From: Aliibacillus thermotolerans | Lineage (GTDB): Bacteria > Bacillota > Bacilli > Bacillales > Marinococcaceae | Direction: 5' to 3' | Length of the DNA stretch: 64,000 nucleotides | Assembly (NCBI RefSeq): GCF_027853235.1 | Contig: NZ_WKJG01000094.1 | Location: 1 to 64,000 of the forward strand | Part shown: piece by piece, positions 1 to 9,982 of the stretch | Layout of the letters: every line of letters starts with the position of its first letter | Numbering within the stretch: the stretch's first letter is position 1 | Translations under genes and position numbers: made by a program | The notes under the pieces: generated by a model | Databases searched by the model: none | What the model saw: only the letters and a program-made list of their open reading frames with translations | Told to the model about the DNA's origin: nothing

Positions 1-1
1 T

Positions 2-133
2 GAAGAATCCTTAGAACGCTTTCTCGTGACACGGTTTCTAGACTATAATCACAAGTTTGGCATGCGTTGTCATCGAGGCTTTGAAAAGGCCAAATCAGAA
101 TTGATACACATGTTTGAAGCACTGGAAGATTAA
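2..133 (+). CDS. C-terminal end of an unrecognised protein (partial)
   Basis: An open frame runs in from the left edge and stops at 131-133, giving 43 residues that end in SELIHMFEALED. The fragment is rich in Arg, Lys, His and Phe. I do not recognise the family. A transposase end is possible because the DNA immediately downstream is strongly foldable and may hold an element terminus, but nothing in the residues proves this. The start lies outside the window. Confidence 0.4.
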   Translation, partial: EESLERFLVTRFLDYNHKFGMRCHRGFEKAKSELIHMFEALED

Positions 134-151
134 GCTCTAGCACTGATCCGC

Positions 152-331
152 CATCCTTGACCTTGTTTGCGGTCGTGGTGGTGTGTAGGTTGTCGGATGG
201 GAAAAATAAAGCCCTATGTGGGGACTTTATCCGCACACCGAGCGTACCACGACCGATCTTTTCTTAGTTCTCGCTGGCCGGGTCCCTAAACCCAACCAGC
301 AAGAACTAAGAAAAGGTACAAGGTCAAGGAC
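152..331. repeat. Nested inverted repeats, possible structured RNA or element end
   Basis: Four stems nest in this stretch. An outer pair joins 155-166 (CCTTGACCTTGT) to 317-328. Inside it, 170-179 pairs with 246-255, and that stem encloses a small hairpin at 206-230. A long stem pairs about 258-282 with 290-315 around a short loop, with a few G.T-type mismatches. The arrangement is a multibranch junction of about 175 nt directly after the truncated gene at the left edge. It could be a transcript structure, a transposon end or an element-associated guide RNA. I do not recognise it. Confidence 0.55.
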
Positions 332-660
332 AAGCAGCTACCGCTGTGGCACTGTGTTTCACCTAAAATAGAAGTTTTACCAAGTAAAATAAGCAGGCTA
401 ACTTATCTACTGGAAATAGAGTGATTTACACAAAATTATTGACACACCCTTGTTCTTCGGATTCTTTGTCTAATTTCTAAGAATTCCTTTATTTTATGAT
501 AGTGTTCAGTCGACAAATTATCTATTTTTTTGAATAAATCCCACTTTGTAATTCCCATTTATGCCTTCCGCAAAACGATTGTTTTCAAAAATTATATCAT
601 ATTGATTTGCAAAAAATGAATTGTTACACATAGAGTAAACTAACAAGAAGTAAACAAATT
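332..660. other. Intergenic stretch without a gene
   Basis: No coding frame is convincing here. Bases 421-450 (around TTTACACAAAATTATTGACA) resemble from memory the terminal repeats of IS256-family elements, but no matching transposase is present. The last part is AT-rich and probably carries the promoter of the next gene. Confidence 0.3.
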
Positions 661-674
661 ACGGAGGTGATCTC

Positions 675-2723
675 ATGGCGAAGAATAATCAGCCGAACAA
701 ATTAATTACGGAAAAGTCCCCTTATTTGTTACAACATGCACACAACCCAGTTCATTGGTATCCTTGGGGAGAGGAAGCATTTGAGAGGGCACGAACAGAG
801 AGAAAACCGGTGTTGGTGAGTATCGGCTATTCTACGTGTCATTGGTGTCATGTCATGAACAGAGAAAGTTTTGAAGATCCGAAAATAGCAGCGTTTTTAA
901 ATGAACATTTCGTTGCCATTAAAGTAGACCGGGAAGAGCGTCCTGATATTGACGCAATTTATATGGAAGTGTGCCAAATCATGACCGGGCACGGTGGCTG
1001 GCCATTAAACGTCTTTTTGACGCCGGAGCAAGAGCCATTTTTTGCAGGCACGTATTTTCCGAAAGAGCCTATGCCGAATATGCCTTCGTTTTTGGAAGTC
1101 TTGAAGCAATTGTCGGATCGCTATCACAGTCACCCGGAAGAAATCAGTCAAATCGGGGCAAAAATGCGTGAAGTGTTACAAGAAGAGATTACCGAAGGCG
1201 TGTTATCTGAAGAAGTGATTCACCGTGGGTTTCAAGCATTGCGTCAACAATTTGATCCTGTCCATGGTGGTTTTAGGGAAGCTCCAAAATTTCCGATGCC
1301 CCACGTACTCATGTATTTATTTCGGTATTACCACTTTATGGGAGAAGAGACAGCACTCAAAATGGCGGTGAAAACGTTAGACCAAATGGCGCGAGGTGGG
1401 ATGTATGACCATATCGGCTTCGGGTTTTCTCGTTATTCGGTGGATGAAACGTGGCTTGTGCCCCACTTTGAAAAAATGTTATACGACAATGCGCTTCTTG
1501 CCATTACTTATACGGAGGCATTTCAAATCACAAAAGAAGATCGGTTTCGTCAAGTGGCCGAAGAAGTATTGACGTACGTTCTGCGGGATATGCAAGATGA
1601 GGGTGGTGCTTTTTATTCCGGCGAAGACGCGGATTCAGAAGGGGTGGAAGGAAAGTTTTACGTATGGACGAAAGAGGAAGTAATGGACGTTCTCGGTCCG
1701 GAAGACGGAGCATTGTTTTGTGAAGTGTACGATATCACGGGGAGAGGAAATTTTGAAGGGAAAAATATTCCAAACCTTCTCAAAGAGACGCCGGAGTCTT
1801 TTGCTGCAAGAAATGGACTTGATGTAGAAAAAGTAAAAGAGATATTACGGAGAGCGAAGAAGCAGTTGTTTCACCATCGAAAAAAGCGTGTGCCTCCTCA
1901 TAAAGACGACAAAATTTTAACGAGCTGGAATGGGTTGATGATTGTCGCCTTGGCAAAAGCTGCCCGGGCATTTGGAGAGCGAACATACGAAGACGAGGCA
2001 AAAAGAGCCTTCGCGTTTCTTGAAAACAATCTTGTCGTGGACGGTCGGTTGATGGTACGGTTTCGAGATGGAGACGTGTTACAAAAAGGATTTATTGATG
2101 AATACGCGAACATGTTATGGGCGGCTTTAGAATTGTATGAAACGACATTCGCTGTGACGTATGTAACGAAAGCAAAACATTACGCCGATGAAATGATTCG
2201 CTTATTTTGGGATGCCGAGAAAGGTGGATTTTTCTTTTACGGAAGCGACAGTGAACCGTTACTCGTTCGTCCGAAAGAAACTTTTGACAATGCGATGCCA
2301 TCGGGAAATAGTGTGGCGTCTCTTCAGTTGCTTCGACTTGCTCGTTTTACTGGGGAAGTGTCCTATGAAGAAAAGACGCGCAAAATGTGGAACGTATTTC
2401 ACCAGTCCATTTGTGACTACCCATCTGGACATACGTATATGCTTCAAAGTCTCTTACTTGCTTACAGTGGCATGAAAGAAGTAGTCATTTTAGCGGGAGA
2501 TGATGAGACGGCGCCATCGCTCCAAGAAGAACTTGCCCATCAGTTTTATCCTGAAGTGACGGCTCTCTTTCATCACGAAAAAGAAAAGTTACAACGAGTA
2601 GCACCTTTTATCGCGCCATTTAAGAAAAAAGATGAAAAAACGACGGTCTACGTTTGCAAAAATTTTCAATGTAAAGCGCCGGTGACGGAGAAAGAAAAAG
2701 CGCTTCGATTGTTGCGAGAGTAA
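675..2723 (+). CDS. yyaL: YyaL/DUF255-type thioredoxin-domain protein
   Basis: This 682-residue protein has the N-terminal thioredoxin-like domain of the DUF255/YyaL (spermatogenesis-associated protein 20) family, with a CHWC motif at residues 55-58, followed by a long alpha-barrel-like region similar to glycosyl-hydrolase folds (roughly residues 180-560). Length agrees with the usual 680-690. The start at 675 is preceded by a strong ribosome site, ACGGAGGTG, at 661-669. The biochemical role of the family is not firmly established; a redox role is inferred from the CxxC. It is not obviously in an operon, although the hydroxyacid dehydrogenase begins only 38 bp downstream on the same strand. 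Confidence 0.9.
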   Translation: MAKNNQPNKLITEKSPYLLQHAHNPVHWYPWGEEAFERARTERKPVLVSIGYSTCHWCHVMNRESFEDPKIAAFLNEHFVAIKVDREERPDIDAIYMEVCQIMTGHGGWPLNVFLTPEQEPFFAGTYFPKEPMPNMPSFLEVLKQLSDRYHSHPEEISQIGAKMREVLQEEITEGVLSEEVIHRGFQALRQQFDPVHGGFREAPKFPMPHVLMYLFRYYHFMGEETALKMAVKTLDQMARGGMYDHIGFGFSRYSVDETWLVPHFEKMLYDNALLAITYTEAFQITKEDRFRQVAEEVLTYVLRDMQDEGGAFYSGEDADSEGVEGKFYVWTKEEVMDVLGPEDGALFCEVYDITGRGNFEGKNIPNLLKETPESFAARNGLDVEKVKEILRRAKKQLFHHRKKRVPPHKDDKILTSWNGLMIVALAKAARAFGERTYEDEAKRAFAFLENNLVVDGRLMVRFRDGDVLQKGFIDEYANMLWAALELYETTFAVTYVTKAKHYADEMIRLFWDAEKGGFFFYGSDSEPLLVRPKETFDNAMPSGNSVASLQLLRLARFTGEVSYEEKTRKMWNVFHQSICDYPSGHTYMLQSLLLAYSGMKEVVILAGDDETAPSLQEELAHQFYPEVTALFHHEKEKLQRVAPFIAPFKKKDEKTTVYVCKNFQCKAPVTEKEKALRLLRE

Positions 2724-2761
2724 ATGAAAAAACATAGAGAGGAAGAAAAGGAGGAGATGGT

Positions 2762-3742
2762 TTGAAACCAGTTGTTGTTGCGTACAGTCGCGTGCGAAAA
2801 GTTGCCCAAGATAAACTGCGGGAAAAAGTGGATCTTCGATATTACCCGTACGGGACGAATTTTTCAAACGAAAATTTTAAGAAAGATCTACAAATAGCTG
2901 ACGGGTACATTGGACTCGAGAAAAAAGTAGATGAAGAGTTTTTGTCGTATGCTCCTCATTTAAAAGTCGCCAGTAACGTTTCCGTCGGATACGACAACTT
3001 TGATTTAGAGGCAATGACGAAGCGGGGAGTGATGGCGACAAATACGCCGGGAGTATTAGATGACACCGTTGCGGACGCCATTTTTGGCATGATGTTAGCG
3101 GCGGCAAGACGGATTTCGGAGTTAGATCGTTATGTGAAGGATGGGGAGTGGAAGACGTCTCTTCCTGATGAAAAGTTCGGAGTAGATGTCCATCACCGAA
3201 CGTTAGGAATTATCGGGGCAGGTCGGATCGGAGAAAAAATCGCAAAGCGGGCGCACCTTGGTTTTGACATGCCGATTTTGTATCATAACCGCTCCCGCAA
3301 AAAATCATTAGAAGAAGCGTACGGTGCGACGTATTGTTCCTTACACGATCTACTTACGAAATCCGATTTCGTTTGCTTAATGACCCCATCTACCCCGGAA
3401 ACGAGAAATTTAATGGGAGAAAAAGAGTTTCGTATAATGAAAAAAAGCGCCATTTTTGTGAATGGTTCCCGCGGGGCCACAGTGGATGAAGACGCCCTCG
3501 TTAAGGCACTGAAAGAAGGAGAAATTTTAGGGGCAGCATTAGATGTCTATAAAGAAGAGCCGATACCACCGAATCATCCACTCCTTACGTTTCCAAATGT
3601 CGTCACAACGCCACATCTCGGCTCTTCCACTTTTGTCACGGAAGACAATATGTCTCTACTCGCCGCAGAAAACGTGCTTGCAGCTCTCGCAGGAAAACGC
3701 CCGCCTAATTTATTGAATGAAGAAGTATGGGAGAAGAAATAG
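2762..3742 (+). CDS. D-2-hydroxyacid dehydrogenase (glyoxylate/hydroxypyruvate reductase type)
   Basis: This 326-residue protein is an NAD(P)-dependent reductase of 2-oxoacids. The nucleotide-binding motif GAGRIG is at residues 152-157, and the family's catalytic Arg, Glu and His fit R237, E266 and H285 (PHLGSST). The start is TTG at 2762, chosen because AAGGAGGAG lies just upstream. Family members reduce glyoxylate, hydroxypyruvate or 2-ketogluconate; substrate cannot be fixed from sequence. A second paralogue is encoded at 13685-14638 and shares the NVSVGYDN segment. A partial copy of the 145-bp repeat begins just after the stop. Confidence 0.88.
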   Translation: MKPVVVAYSRVRKVAQDKLREKVDLRYYPYGTNFSNENFKKDLQIADGYIGLEKKVDEEFLSYAPHLKVASNVSVGYDNFDLEAMTKRGVMATNTPGVLDDTVADAIFGMMLAAARRISELDRYVKDGEWKTSLPDEKFGVDVHHRTLGIIGAGRIGEKIAKRAHLGFDMPILYHNRSRKKSLEEAYGATYCSLHDLLTKSDFVCLMTPSTPETRNLMGEKEFRIMKKSAIFVNGSRGATVDEDALVKALKEGEILGAALDVYKEEPIPPNHPLLTFPNVVTTPHLGSSTFVTEDNMSLLAAENVLAALAGKRPPNLLNEEVWEKK

Positions 3743-3745
3743 ATG

Positions 3746-3815
3746 TGGTCATACAACCTGTTTTCATATGAAAAGCAGATAAACATGTTGTATGAACCTT
3801 TCATGGGGTTGTTTT
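3746..3815 (+). repeat. Solitary partial unit of the ~145-bp repeat family
   Basis: The order TCATACAAC, about 35 bases, then TTGTATGAACC..TCATGGGG matches the right half of the repeat unit seen in the five arrays. Its orientation is the same as in every array. The match is degenerate, and no second unit follows. Confidence 0.5.
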
Positions 3816-3956
3816 AAAAGGAATTCTTTCAAAAAGTGCGCCATGACTTTAAAGTAGAATCTTTTTATGGATTTATAGGATAAAACGAATTCTTTGCTGA
3901 AAAGATTCGTTATGATGAAAAAGGACGTACTAAAACATATAGAGGAAGTGAAGACG

Positions 3957-4685
3957 ATGATAGATTTACTCATGTCTCATTCATCTGTTCGTAAATATAC
4001 CGACGAACCAATTTCTGATGAAACGCTCCACGAATTAGTGAAAGCAGCTCAAGCAGCGGCTTCTTCTCACTTTGTCCAAGCTTATTCCATTATCGACGTC
4101 ACGGACCGGGAAAAACGAGAAAAGCTTGGAGAGTTGTCGCGAAATCCTGTCCAATACAACGGAGCGGCCCGAGCCCTCGTTTTTTGTGCCGATTTAAAAC
4201 GACTGGAATACGCTGTTCGTAAACATGGCAAAGAAATGGTGAAAGATACGACGGAAAACTTTATCGTAGCCGTGGTAGATACCGCTCTTGCCGCCCAAAA
4301 CTTTGTCGTTGCCGCAGAGTCAAAAGGATACGGCATTTGTTATATCGGAGGCGTTCGCAACAATCCGGAGAAAATTAGCGAACTCCTAGAATTACCCGAT
4401 CACGTCATCCCGCTTTTCGGTTTAACGATCGGCGTTCCAGCAAAACGAAATGAAGTGAAACCACGCCTTCCAGTGGAAGCAGTATTACATACGAATACGT
4501 ACGATGAAACGAAATATGACACGTTGTTAGATGAATATGATGACGTCTTTCGCGAGTATTACAGAACACGTGCCACGAACCAAAAAGTAGGCAGTTGGAC
4601 GGAAAACATGGCAGATTATTTATCCGCTCCACGCCGGGAATATATGAAAGAGTTTTTACAGTCAAAAGGATTTATGAAAAGATAA
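3957..4685 (+). CDS. nfrA: NADPH-dependent nitro/flavin reductase, NfrA type
   Basis: The 243-residue product belongs to the nitroreductase-like flavoprotein family, closest in wording to Bacillus NfrA (FMN-dependent NADPH oxidoreductase). Recognisable segments are SSVRKYTDEPI near the N terminus, HFVQAYSII, the AAESKGYGICYIGGVRNN region and the VKPRLP segment. The frame is open further upstream, but the ATG at 3957 follows AGAGGAAGTGAAG and aligns with the family N terminus, so the upstream methionines were not used. It reduces flavins, nitroaromatics or disulfides in the cytoplasm; physiological substrate unknown. It is followed by a strong terminator shared with the convergent gene. Confidence 0.88.
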   Translation: MIDLLMSHSSVRKYTDEPISDETLHELVKAAQAAASSHFVQAYSIIDVTDREKREKLGELSRNPVQYNGAARALVFCADLKRLEYAVRKHGKEMVKDTTENFIVAVVDTALAAQNFVVAAESKGYGICYIGGVRNNPEKISELLELPDHVIPLFGLTIGVPAKRNEVKPRLPVEAVLHTNTYDETKYDTLLDEYDDVFREYYRTRATNQKVGSWTENMADYLSAPRREYMKEFLQSKGFMKR

Positions 4686-4724
4686 CTAGCGACCTTTATG
4701 GGAGCTATTTCTAAGGAATATTTG

Positions 4725-4763
4725 AATTCACCGAGTGTTAGCACACACTCGGTGAATTTTTTC
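4725..4763. terminator. Bidirectional terminator
   Basis: A perfect 14-bp stem (4725-4738 with 4745-4758) is flanked by A-rich and T-rich runs. It serves the NfrA-type gene on the plus strand and the DUF4317 gene on the minus strand, whose stop codon is at its edge. Confidence 0.85.
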
Positions 4764-5929
4764 TATTCATTCAACTCTTCTGGAAGCATTTTAAAGCCAG
4801 CCATTTCCGCGTCTTCATCCACTTCAATCATGATGTACCGTTTTCCTTCCTTGTTTACTTGTTTCACATATTGTAAGTCTTGTGGGCTAATCGTAATGTT
4901 GGCGACTTTTGTGTTAATTTTAATTGATTTTGAGTTGTATTTCGGTACGATATTGTTCGCTTTTAATTCATACGTTTCATCTGGAGTGAACCTTTGATAA
5001 GCAACTTTCACTTTATCCGCATCTACTTGTTCTCCGCTTTCCCGGAGAACTCGCTCCACGTCTTTGTAATCTAACGTCGGTGGCGTCTCTTCTCCGTGTT
5101 CTTCAAGGGTGCGATGAATTTCTCCGTACACGTGGGCGAGTGTTGCGGGGCGCAGTTCGTCTCCAATGACTTCTCTAACCACTTCTTCAAAAATTACTTT
5201 GTCTTCCTTTGCGGTGGTGATTTTTTCTCCGTGAAGCACATTTTCAATAAACCACTCGTCCGGTTCATTCGCTTTTGGAGCGGCATAAAGAATCCGATTC
5301 ACATCCGATATACCGTTAGCAATGGCAGGGAAGAAAAAGCCGAAAAGGGGACGATCGAGATCGATGACTGGGTCGACTTCCACTTTATATTTAAATTCTT
5401 TTTCTACGTAGTCGAATTGCATTTCTTTTGTCGGTTCCTCCGTTTGGTTGATGCTACAAAGGATAAAAGGATGAGCGTACACCGCGTCCCGTTCACTTTC
5501 TTCTCCTGTTTCATTTCGTTCCTTCATCGGTTGAAAATATTCTCCCCGAATAAACGTAATGACAATATCTCGTTCATTCGGATGGTCTTTCAACATTTTT
5601 TCAGTCATAAGGAGCATTTGTTCTTTCCAATCTTCGTCATGATTACTTAATAACCCTTTATGTAAAATCAGTTGACTGGAATGTTCCACATGTTGCTTAA
5701 ATGTCAGTTCAAACAACTTTTGATCCAATTGTCCTCTCAGTACTTTTTTAAAATTGCTCATGAAAAGTTCTTGTTGATCTCGGTCAAGCATTTCGAACGG
5801 TCGGCTTTCGTGATGATAAATATCCGTGGAATCTTTCATCACGTACACGTGAAAGATCGTTGTGATAGTAAGTAAATCATTATCTACTTTCAACTGGCGG
5901 CGAATATGAGCGATATCTTTTTTATCCAT
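4763..5929 (-). CDS. DUF4317 family protein
   Basis: The 388-residue soluble protein begins MDKKDIAHIRRQLK, the characteristic N terminus of the DUF4317 family of Firmicutes, and has the expected length. No membrane segment, signal peptide or known catalytic motif is visible. Acidic and charged segments dominate. Function is unknown. It is monocistronic: a terminator lies at its 3' end and an 800-bp region with repeats and a gene remnant lies upstream. Confidence 0.8.
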   Translation of the reverse strand: MDKKDIAHIRRQLKVDNDLLTITTIFHVYVMKDSTDIYHHESRPFEMLDRDQQELFMSNFKKVLRGQLDQKLFELTFKQHVEHSSQLILHKGLLSNHDEDWKEQMLLMTEKMLKDHPNERDIVITFIRGEYFQPMKERNETGEESERDAVYAHPFILCSINQTEEPTKEMQFDYVEKEFKYKVEVDPVIDLDRPLFGFFFPAIANGISDVNRILYAAPKANEPDEWFIENVLHGEKITTAKEDKVIFEEVVREVIGDELRPATLAHVYGEIHRTLEEHGEETPPTLDYKDVERVLRESGEQVDADKVKVAYQRFTPDETYELKANNIVPKYNSKSIKINTKVANITISPQDLQYVKQVNKEGKRYIMIEVDEDAEMAGFKMLPEELNE

Positions 5930-6106
5930 TTCCCATCCACTCCAACGTTTTTCTTATGAAAATTCATTTTATCATAGATTTCGTTCAGCTAACCTCAATA
6001 AGTCAGATGAAATGATATCTTGGAATATTGCCAAGAAAAGCCACACTTAAAACAAGTGAGTTATTTTCACACCATATAAAAGAAAAAAGCAAAGTTTTCA
6101 TAGAAC

Positions 6107-6301
6107 AGACGCCAGTATCGGCAAGTATGCAACGTCATTAAGATCTACAAAAAGGTATCTGGAGATGGTCATGCTGAAAAGCTGATAGAAGGACTGAAAC
6201 AAACATATATACAAAGACCCGCAATTATGGATGAACTGGGGAAAATAAGATCATCCATACGACATGTTATGGGACACTTTTTCCTGCTAGTAAGGAGATG
6301 A
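6107..6301 (+). pseudogene. Remnant of a SWIM zinc-finger-type protein C terminus
   Basis: A frame of about 64 codons reads RRQYRQVCNVIKIYKKV, then GDGHAEKLIEGLKQTY and QRPAIMDELGKI. This resembles from memory the C-terminal segment of SWIM zinc-finger proteins of Bacillaceae (Arg-rich start, then RRPALLDEL). No start, SWIM domain or upstream continuation is present in 5930-6106, so it is read as a decayed fragment. Its end touches the first repeat array. Confidence 0.45.
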
Positions 6302-6303
6302 AT

Positions 6304-6633
6304 GGTTCTATGACGCTTTCATACGACGCATTATTTTGTAAAAAGACTGTAGAATGGTCTTATGAAAGCAAAATTGGAAATAAATAGGTGATTTGGGGCG
6401 ATTATTTTTGTCATACGACCATTTATGTGTTGAAAAAGGGAAGAAAGTGTCGCATGGACGATTGATACGACATCTTATTTCATAACATTCGTGCTGAAGG
6501 GTTGTATGAACACTATCATTGGAAAATATAGGGGATTCCAAGCCCCGTTTAAGTTTCATGGACCTGTTTTTACTTAGAAAACGATTCATTTGACTTATTT
6601 TTAAATGAAATAATGGTCCTATGACGTGTTTCA
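6304..6633 (+). repeat. Array A of the ~145-bp palindromic repeat
   Basis: Two units are anchored at 6357 (GTCTTATGA) and 6501 (GTTGTATGA), 144 bp apart, with short-hairpin halves at both ends (6304 and about 6614). Each unit has alternating GTCGYATGA and TCATRCGAC half-sites and a middle segment related to ATGGGAAATAATTAGGTGAT. Flanking genes are both on the minus strand. Confidence 0.8.
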
Positions 6634-6688
6634 TGCTCAAACAATCCCGCGGAAGAAAAGGTGCGGTAAAACTGCTTCGTAAATGAAA

Positions 6689-6730
6689 ATTTCCAACAAC
6701 GTCACCTGTGAAGATGACACTGTTGGAAAT
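6689..6730 (-). terminator. Terminator of ilvE
   Basis: ATTTCCAACA (6689-6698) pairs with TGTTGGAAAT (6721-6730) just past the stop of the minus-strand aminotransferase gene. On the minus strand a T-containing run follows. Confidence 0.7.
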
Positions 6731-6736
6731 TGGTTT

Positions 6737-7825
6737 TTAATTTTTTTGTACCGTTTCCAGTGATTCTGTCCAACCGAAAGTATCTTCGAGCTTGCCGGTC
6801 TGGATACCGGTAATTGTCTCGTACAATTTTAGAGAAATTTCTCCAGTTTCGTTATTGTTGATTGTCATTACTTTGTCTTTCCATTTTAATGTTCCAACAG
6901 GGGAAATGACGGCTGCGGTACCTGTACCGAATACTTCTTCAAGCGTCCCCTTTTCATACGCCTCGTACACTTCTTCGATCGAAATACGACGTTCTTCTAC
7001 ATCCATTCCCCAGTGGTCGAGTAATTCCAGTACAGATTTTCTCGTTATGCCGGAGAGGATGCTTCCGTTTAAGGCAGGGGTGATAATCGTTCCGTTAATT
7101 TTAAAGAAAATGTTCATGCTTCCGACTTCTTCTACATACTTTTTCTCAATGGCATCGAGCCAAAGGACTTGGTCATAGCCGAGTTCATTTGCTTTCGTTT
7201 GGGCAGAGAGGCTAGCTGCGTAGTTCCCTGATGTTTTCGTGAATCCGACGCCTCCTTTGACAGAGCGAACGTATTCGTCTTCCACGTAAATTTTTACTGG
7301 ACTAAGCTGATCAGAAGTAGAATAATACGCTCCTACAGGGGAGAGGATGATCATTAATTTATACTGTTTTGATGGTCGTACGGAGAGTGCAGGTTCAGTA
7401 GCGATAATAAATGGGCGAATGTAAAGTGACTGCCCTTCTTTCGTTGGAATCCAATCCTGGTCAAGTTCCACGAGTCGTTTCAGTGACTTAACCATGAAGT
7501 CAACATCCACCGGTGGGATATTCAGTCGTTCGTTCGATACATTGAGCCGTTCAAAGTTTTTTTCTGGGCGAAATAATAAAACGCCTTTTTCCGTGTGATA
7601 AGCTTTTAATCCTTCAAACACCGCTTGTCCATAGTGAAAAACGAGAGCGGAAGGGTCCAAAGTAATAGGAGCATAAGGAACGATGCGTGGAGCGTGCCAA
7701 CCTTTTCCTTTCTCATAGTCCATCACAAACATATGGTCAGTAAACGTCGTACCGAAAGTAAGATGATCATAATCTGGTTTTTCTTTTTTTGACATAGCTT
7801 CTTGGACGGTCAATTCAAGTGCCAT
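6737..7825 (-). CDS. ilvE: Branched-chain amino acid aminotransferase
   Basis: This class IV PLP aminotransferase (362 residues) interconverts branched-chain amino acids and 2-oxoacids. The PLP-binding lysine is most likely K197 in [13 protein letters not shown], and the [11 protein letters not shown] and [12 protein letters not shown] segments are typical. The ATG at 7825 follows AGAGGGA at a good distance and was preferred over a TTG two codons earlier. Size agrees with Bacillus YwaA/YbgE-type enzymes. It is apparently monocistronic, with its own terminator. Confidence 0.92.
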   Translation of the reverse strand: MALELTVQEAMSKKEKPDYDHLTFGTTFTDHMFVMDYEKGKGWHAPRIVPYAPITLDPSALVFHYGQAVFEGLKAYHTEKGVLLFRPEKNFERLNVSNERLNIPPVDVDFMVKSLKRLVELDQDWIPTKEGQSLYIRPFIIATEPALSVRPSKQYKLMIILSPVGAYYSTSDQLSPVKIYVEDEYVRSVKGGVGFTKTSGNYAASLSAQTKANELGYDQVLWLDAIEKKYVEEVGSMNIFFKINGTIITPALNGSILSGITRKSVLELLDHWGMDVEERRISIEEVYEAYEKGTLEEVFGTGTAAVISPVGTLKWKDKVMTINNNETGEISLKLYETITGIQTGKLEDTFGWTESLETVQKN

Positions 7826-7919
7826 AGGCAATCCCTCTTTCTAACAAATTCATCTCTTCTTTAGTTTACTCTACTTTTTCACATTTTTCAGTAGAAAATG
7901 AAGGAGCATTCTATTTTTT

Positions 7920-9059
7920 TTATGTAAAAGAGATTGCTTGTTTTTGAGTTGAAGTGATTTCGTTTAATGCTTTTGCTGTTTCTTCTAACTGGGCGGTAGT
8001 AGTCCCTTTTCCAAAACTAATTCGAAATAGTCCGTGGGATTCCTCTGGTGCAAGCCCCATCGCAAGCAAACTTTTCGGAGGAGCGGAGAGGGATTGTTTA
8101 CAAGCGCTGCCGGAAGAAATGGCAATACCTCGGCGGTTACATTCGAGCATGATCCATTGTCCTTCGAAACCGCGAGCCCGCATGGCGATGTGATGCGGAA
8201 GTCGATTTTCTTGATCTCCAATAGGGACAAAAATGTCTTTCTTTAATTGCTGGATAAAATCTTTTCGCATCTCTGTCCACATGTTTGCTCGTTCGGTCAA
8301 ATTTTCATGTAGCTCGTTTGCGGCTGCAACAAACGCTGTAATTCCTGGAACATCCACCGTTCCCGGTTTAAATCCGTGTTGATGGGTGACATTGTCATAA
8401 ATGCTACGCCAAGAGATGTGCGGGTCGATATACACTGCTCCAGCATTTTTCGGACCGTACACTTTATGAGCCGAGAGAGACATGGCGTCAACACCGAGCT
8501 GCTGTATATTGATGGGAATTTTCCCGAAGGATTGTACTGCATCCGTATGAAAGACGATATGTTTTGGAAGCACGTCCGCAATGGCTTGGAGCGGCTGAAT
8601 GACACCAGTTTCGCTTGGTGCATGACAAATGGTGACGAGTATCGTGTCGGATCGAAGCAATTCTTTAAGAGACTGCAGAGAAATTTCTCCGTTCTGATTC
8701 ACTTTTACTTCTTCTACAATAAAACTTTCGTCGCGTAAACGGTCCAATGCTTGGTAGACCGAAGGATGTTCTAAAGGCGAAGTGATAATATGTTTCCCCC
8801 GATGTTTATTCCCGTAAGCAAGAGAAAGGATCGCTAAAATATTACTATCAGAGCCACCATGGGTGAAATAAAATCCATCCGGTTCTCCATTGATGAACTG
8901 GGCAAGTTTCTCTTTGTTATATCGTAACAGCTGGTGAGCACGGTCTCCGGCATCGTGCAGGCTGGATTCATTTCCGTAATACATACGACTAGCTTCACTA
9001 TATGCTAACAGTGCGGTTTCCGACATCGGTGTCGTTGCGGAATGATCTAAATAAATCAT
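7920..9059 (-). CDS. nifS: Cysteine desulfurase, NifS type
   Basis: The 379-residue PLP enzyme releases sulfur from cysteine. K199 in SLSAHKVYGPKNAG is the PLP lysine, and C320 in ISSGSACKQS is the persulfide-carrying cysteine. In Bacillus the gene of this type sits divergent to nadBCA and matures the Fe-S cluster of NadA. Here it is likewise divergent from nadC-nadA but separated by about 970 bp of repeats. A clear AAAGGAG precedes the ATG at 9059. A dedicated role in NAD biosynthesis is inferred from context. Confidence 0.92.
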   Translation of the reverse strand: MIYLDHSATTPMSETALLAYSEASRMYYGNESSLHDAGDRAHQLLRYNKEKLAQFINGEPDGFYFTHGGSDSNILAILSLAYGNKHRGKHIITSPLEHPSVYQALDRLRDESFIVEEVKVNQNGEISLQSLKELLRSDTILVTICHAPSETGVIQPLQAIADVLPKHIVFHTDAVQSFGKIPINIQQLGVDAMSLSAHKVYGPKNAGAVYIDPHISWRSIYDNVTHQHGFKPGTVDVPGITAFVAAANELHENLTERANMWTEMRKDFIQQLKKDIFVPIGDQENRLPHHIAMRARGFEGQWIMLECNRRGIAISSGSACKQSLSAPPKSLLAMGLAPEESHGLFRISFGKGTTTAQLEETAKALNEITSTQKQAISFT

Positions 9060-9184
9060 TGTTCTTCTCCTTTGGCATGTAATTTTTTTATCGTTAGAAC
9101 GGGGTGGATGAGAAAGACTCGCACGCCCCGCTATTAATAGTTAGAAGCGAGATGGGGCTGATTTTGGTTGGGAAAAGGCAAAAA

Positions 9185-9683
9185 AGTGTCGTATGAGCCA
9201 TTGATGGAACCCTTTTTCGTGTGTACATTGCGTGTTTTGGTCGCATGAAGGTTAGAAATGAAAATAATTAGGTGAGTTATACTCAGGATTTTGCTCATAC
9301 GACCAGTCTTCAATTAAAAATAAAAAATAGACGTCGTATGACTCTTTCATGGAACCACTGTTCACACAAAAGATCTGTTGAAGTGTCGCATGAAAGATAA
9401 AATGGGAAAAACTAGGTGATACAAAGGTGAAAAGTCGTTTCATACGACGCATTTTTAGCAAAAAAGAAAATTGAATCGTCGCATGAACGTTTCATGGGAC
9501 GACTATTACATCAAAATCCTGAATAAGTGTCGTATAGCAGTCAAAAATGGAAATAATTAGGTGGAAAATACTTGTTTTACTATTCATGCACATATTACTG
9601 TTAAGAAAGGACAAATAAGTGTCGCATCATGATTTCATACGACAAATTTTTTTACATCAAACTCATTGAGTCGTTGCATGACA
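9185..9683 (+). repeat. Array B of the ~145-bp palindromic repeat
   Basis: Unit anchors fall at 9240, 9385 and 9529, spacings of 145 and 144 bp. Short-hairpin halves flank the array at about 9187 and 9619. It includes well-preserved segments such as GTCGCATGAAAGATAAAATG and GCATGAACGTTTCATGGG. The array lies between the divergent nifS and nadC genes, where nadB would be expected. Confidence 0.88.
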
Positions 9684-9689
9684 CTTCTA

Positions 9690-9895
9690 AAGGAGAGCGC
9701 TTCAGATCGCTGGAACGGCTTCTTTTACCGATAAAGGAACATCGCCTAACCCCCCCTCACGTCCTGCGCCTGTGGTTACTCGGCGCAAAAGAAAACAAAG
9801 AAGTATTACAGTCCAGATTTTGTAAGAAACGGCGATGCTAGCACGTCCTGTGCGTCGCAGAATCTGTCGCGCTTGTACTGTCCCCTCCGCTTTTC
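9690..9895. repeat. GC-rich dispersed repeat, copy 1
   Basis: About 130 bp here (9739-9870) is nearly identical to 56918-57050: GGAACATCGCCTAA, then TTACTCGGCGCAAAAGAAAA and GGCGATGCTAGCACGTCC. The edge reads CCTCCGCTTTTC. It follows array B directly. A short open frame crossing it is not treated as a gene. Confidence 0.8.
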
Positions 9896-9963
9896 TTTTT
9901 ATGCTCACAATTTCACATATTTGTTTAAATAGGGTTGTTTTTAATGTAAACTTATGTCATGAT

Positions 9964-9982
9964 ATATGTCAAGACATATGTC
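9964..9982. promoter_or_regulatory. Overlapping TGTC/GACA palindromes upstream of nadC
   Basis: ATATGTCAAGACATAT (9964-9979, 7-bp arms) overlaps GACATATGTC (9973-9982, perfect palindrome), and another TGTCAT lies just upstream. The position about 50-70 bp before nadC fits an operator. A niacin-responsive NiaR/YrxA-type regulator is the obvious candidate in Bacillaceae, but no such gene is in the window and the match is inference. Confidence 0.5.

Noticed and set aside
421-450. IS256-type terminal repeat as a firm call
   Set aside because: The resemblance is limited to one end, and the upstream protein fragment does not look like an IS256-family C terminus.
4698-5650. Plus-strand frames of 99 and 184 codons opposite the DUF4317 gene
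   Set aside because: They are Phe-rich antisense shadows of an intact, recognisable gene with no ribosome sites.
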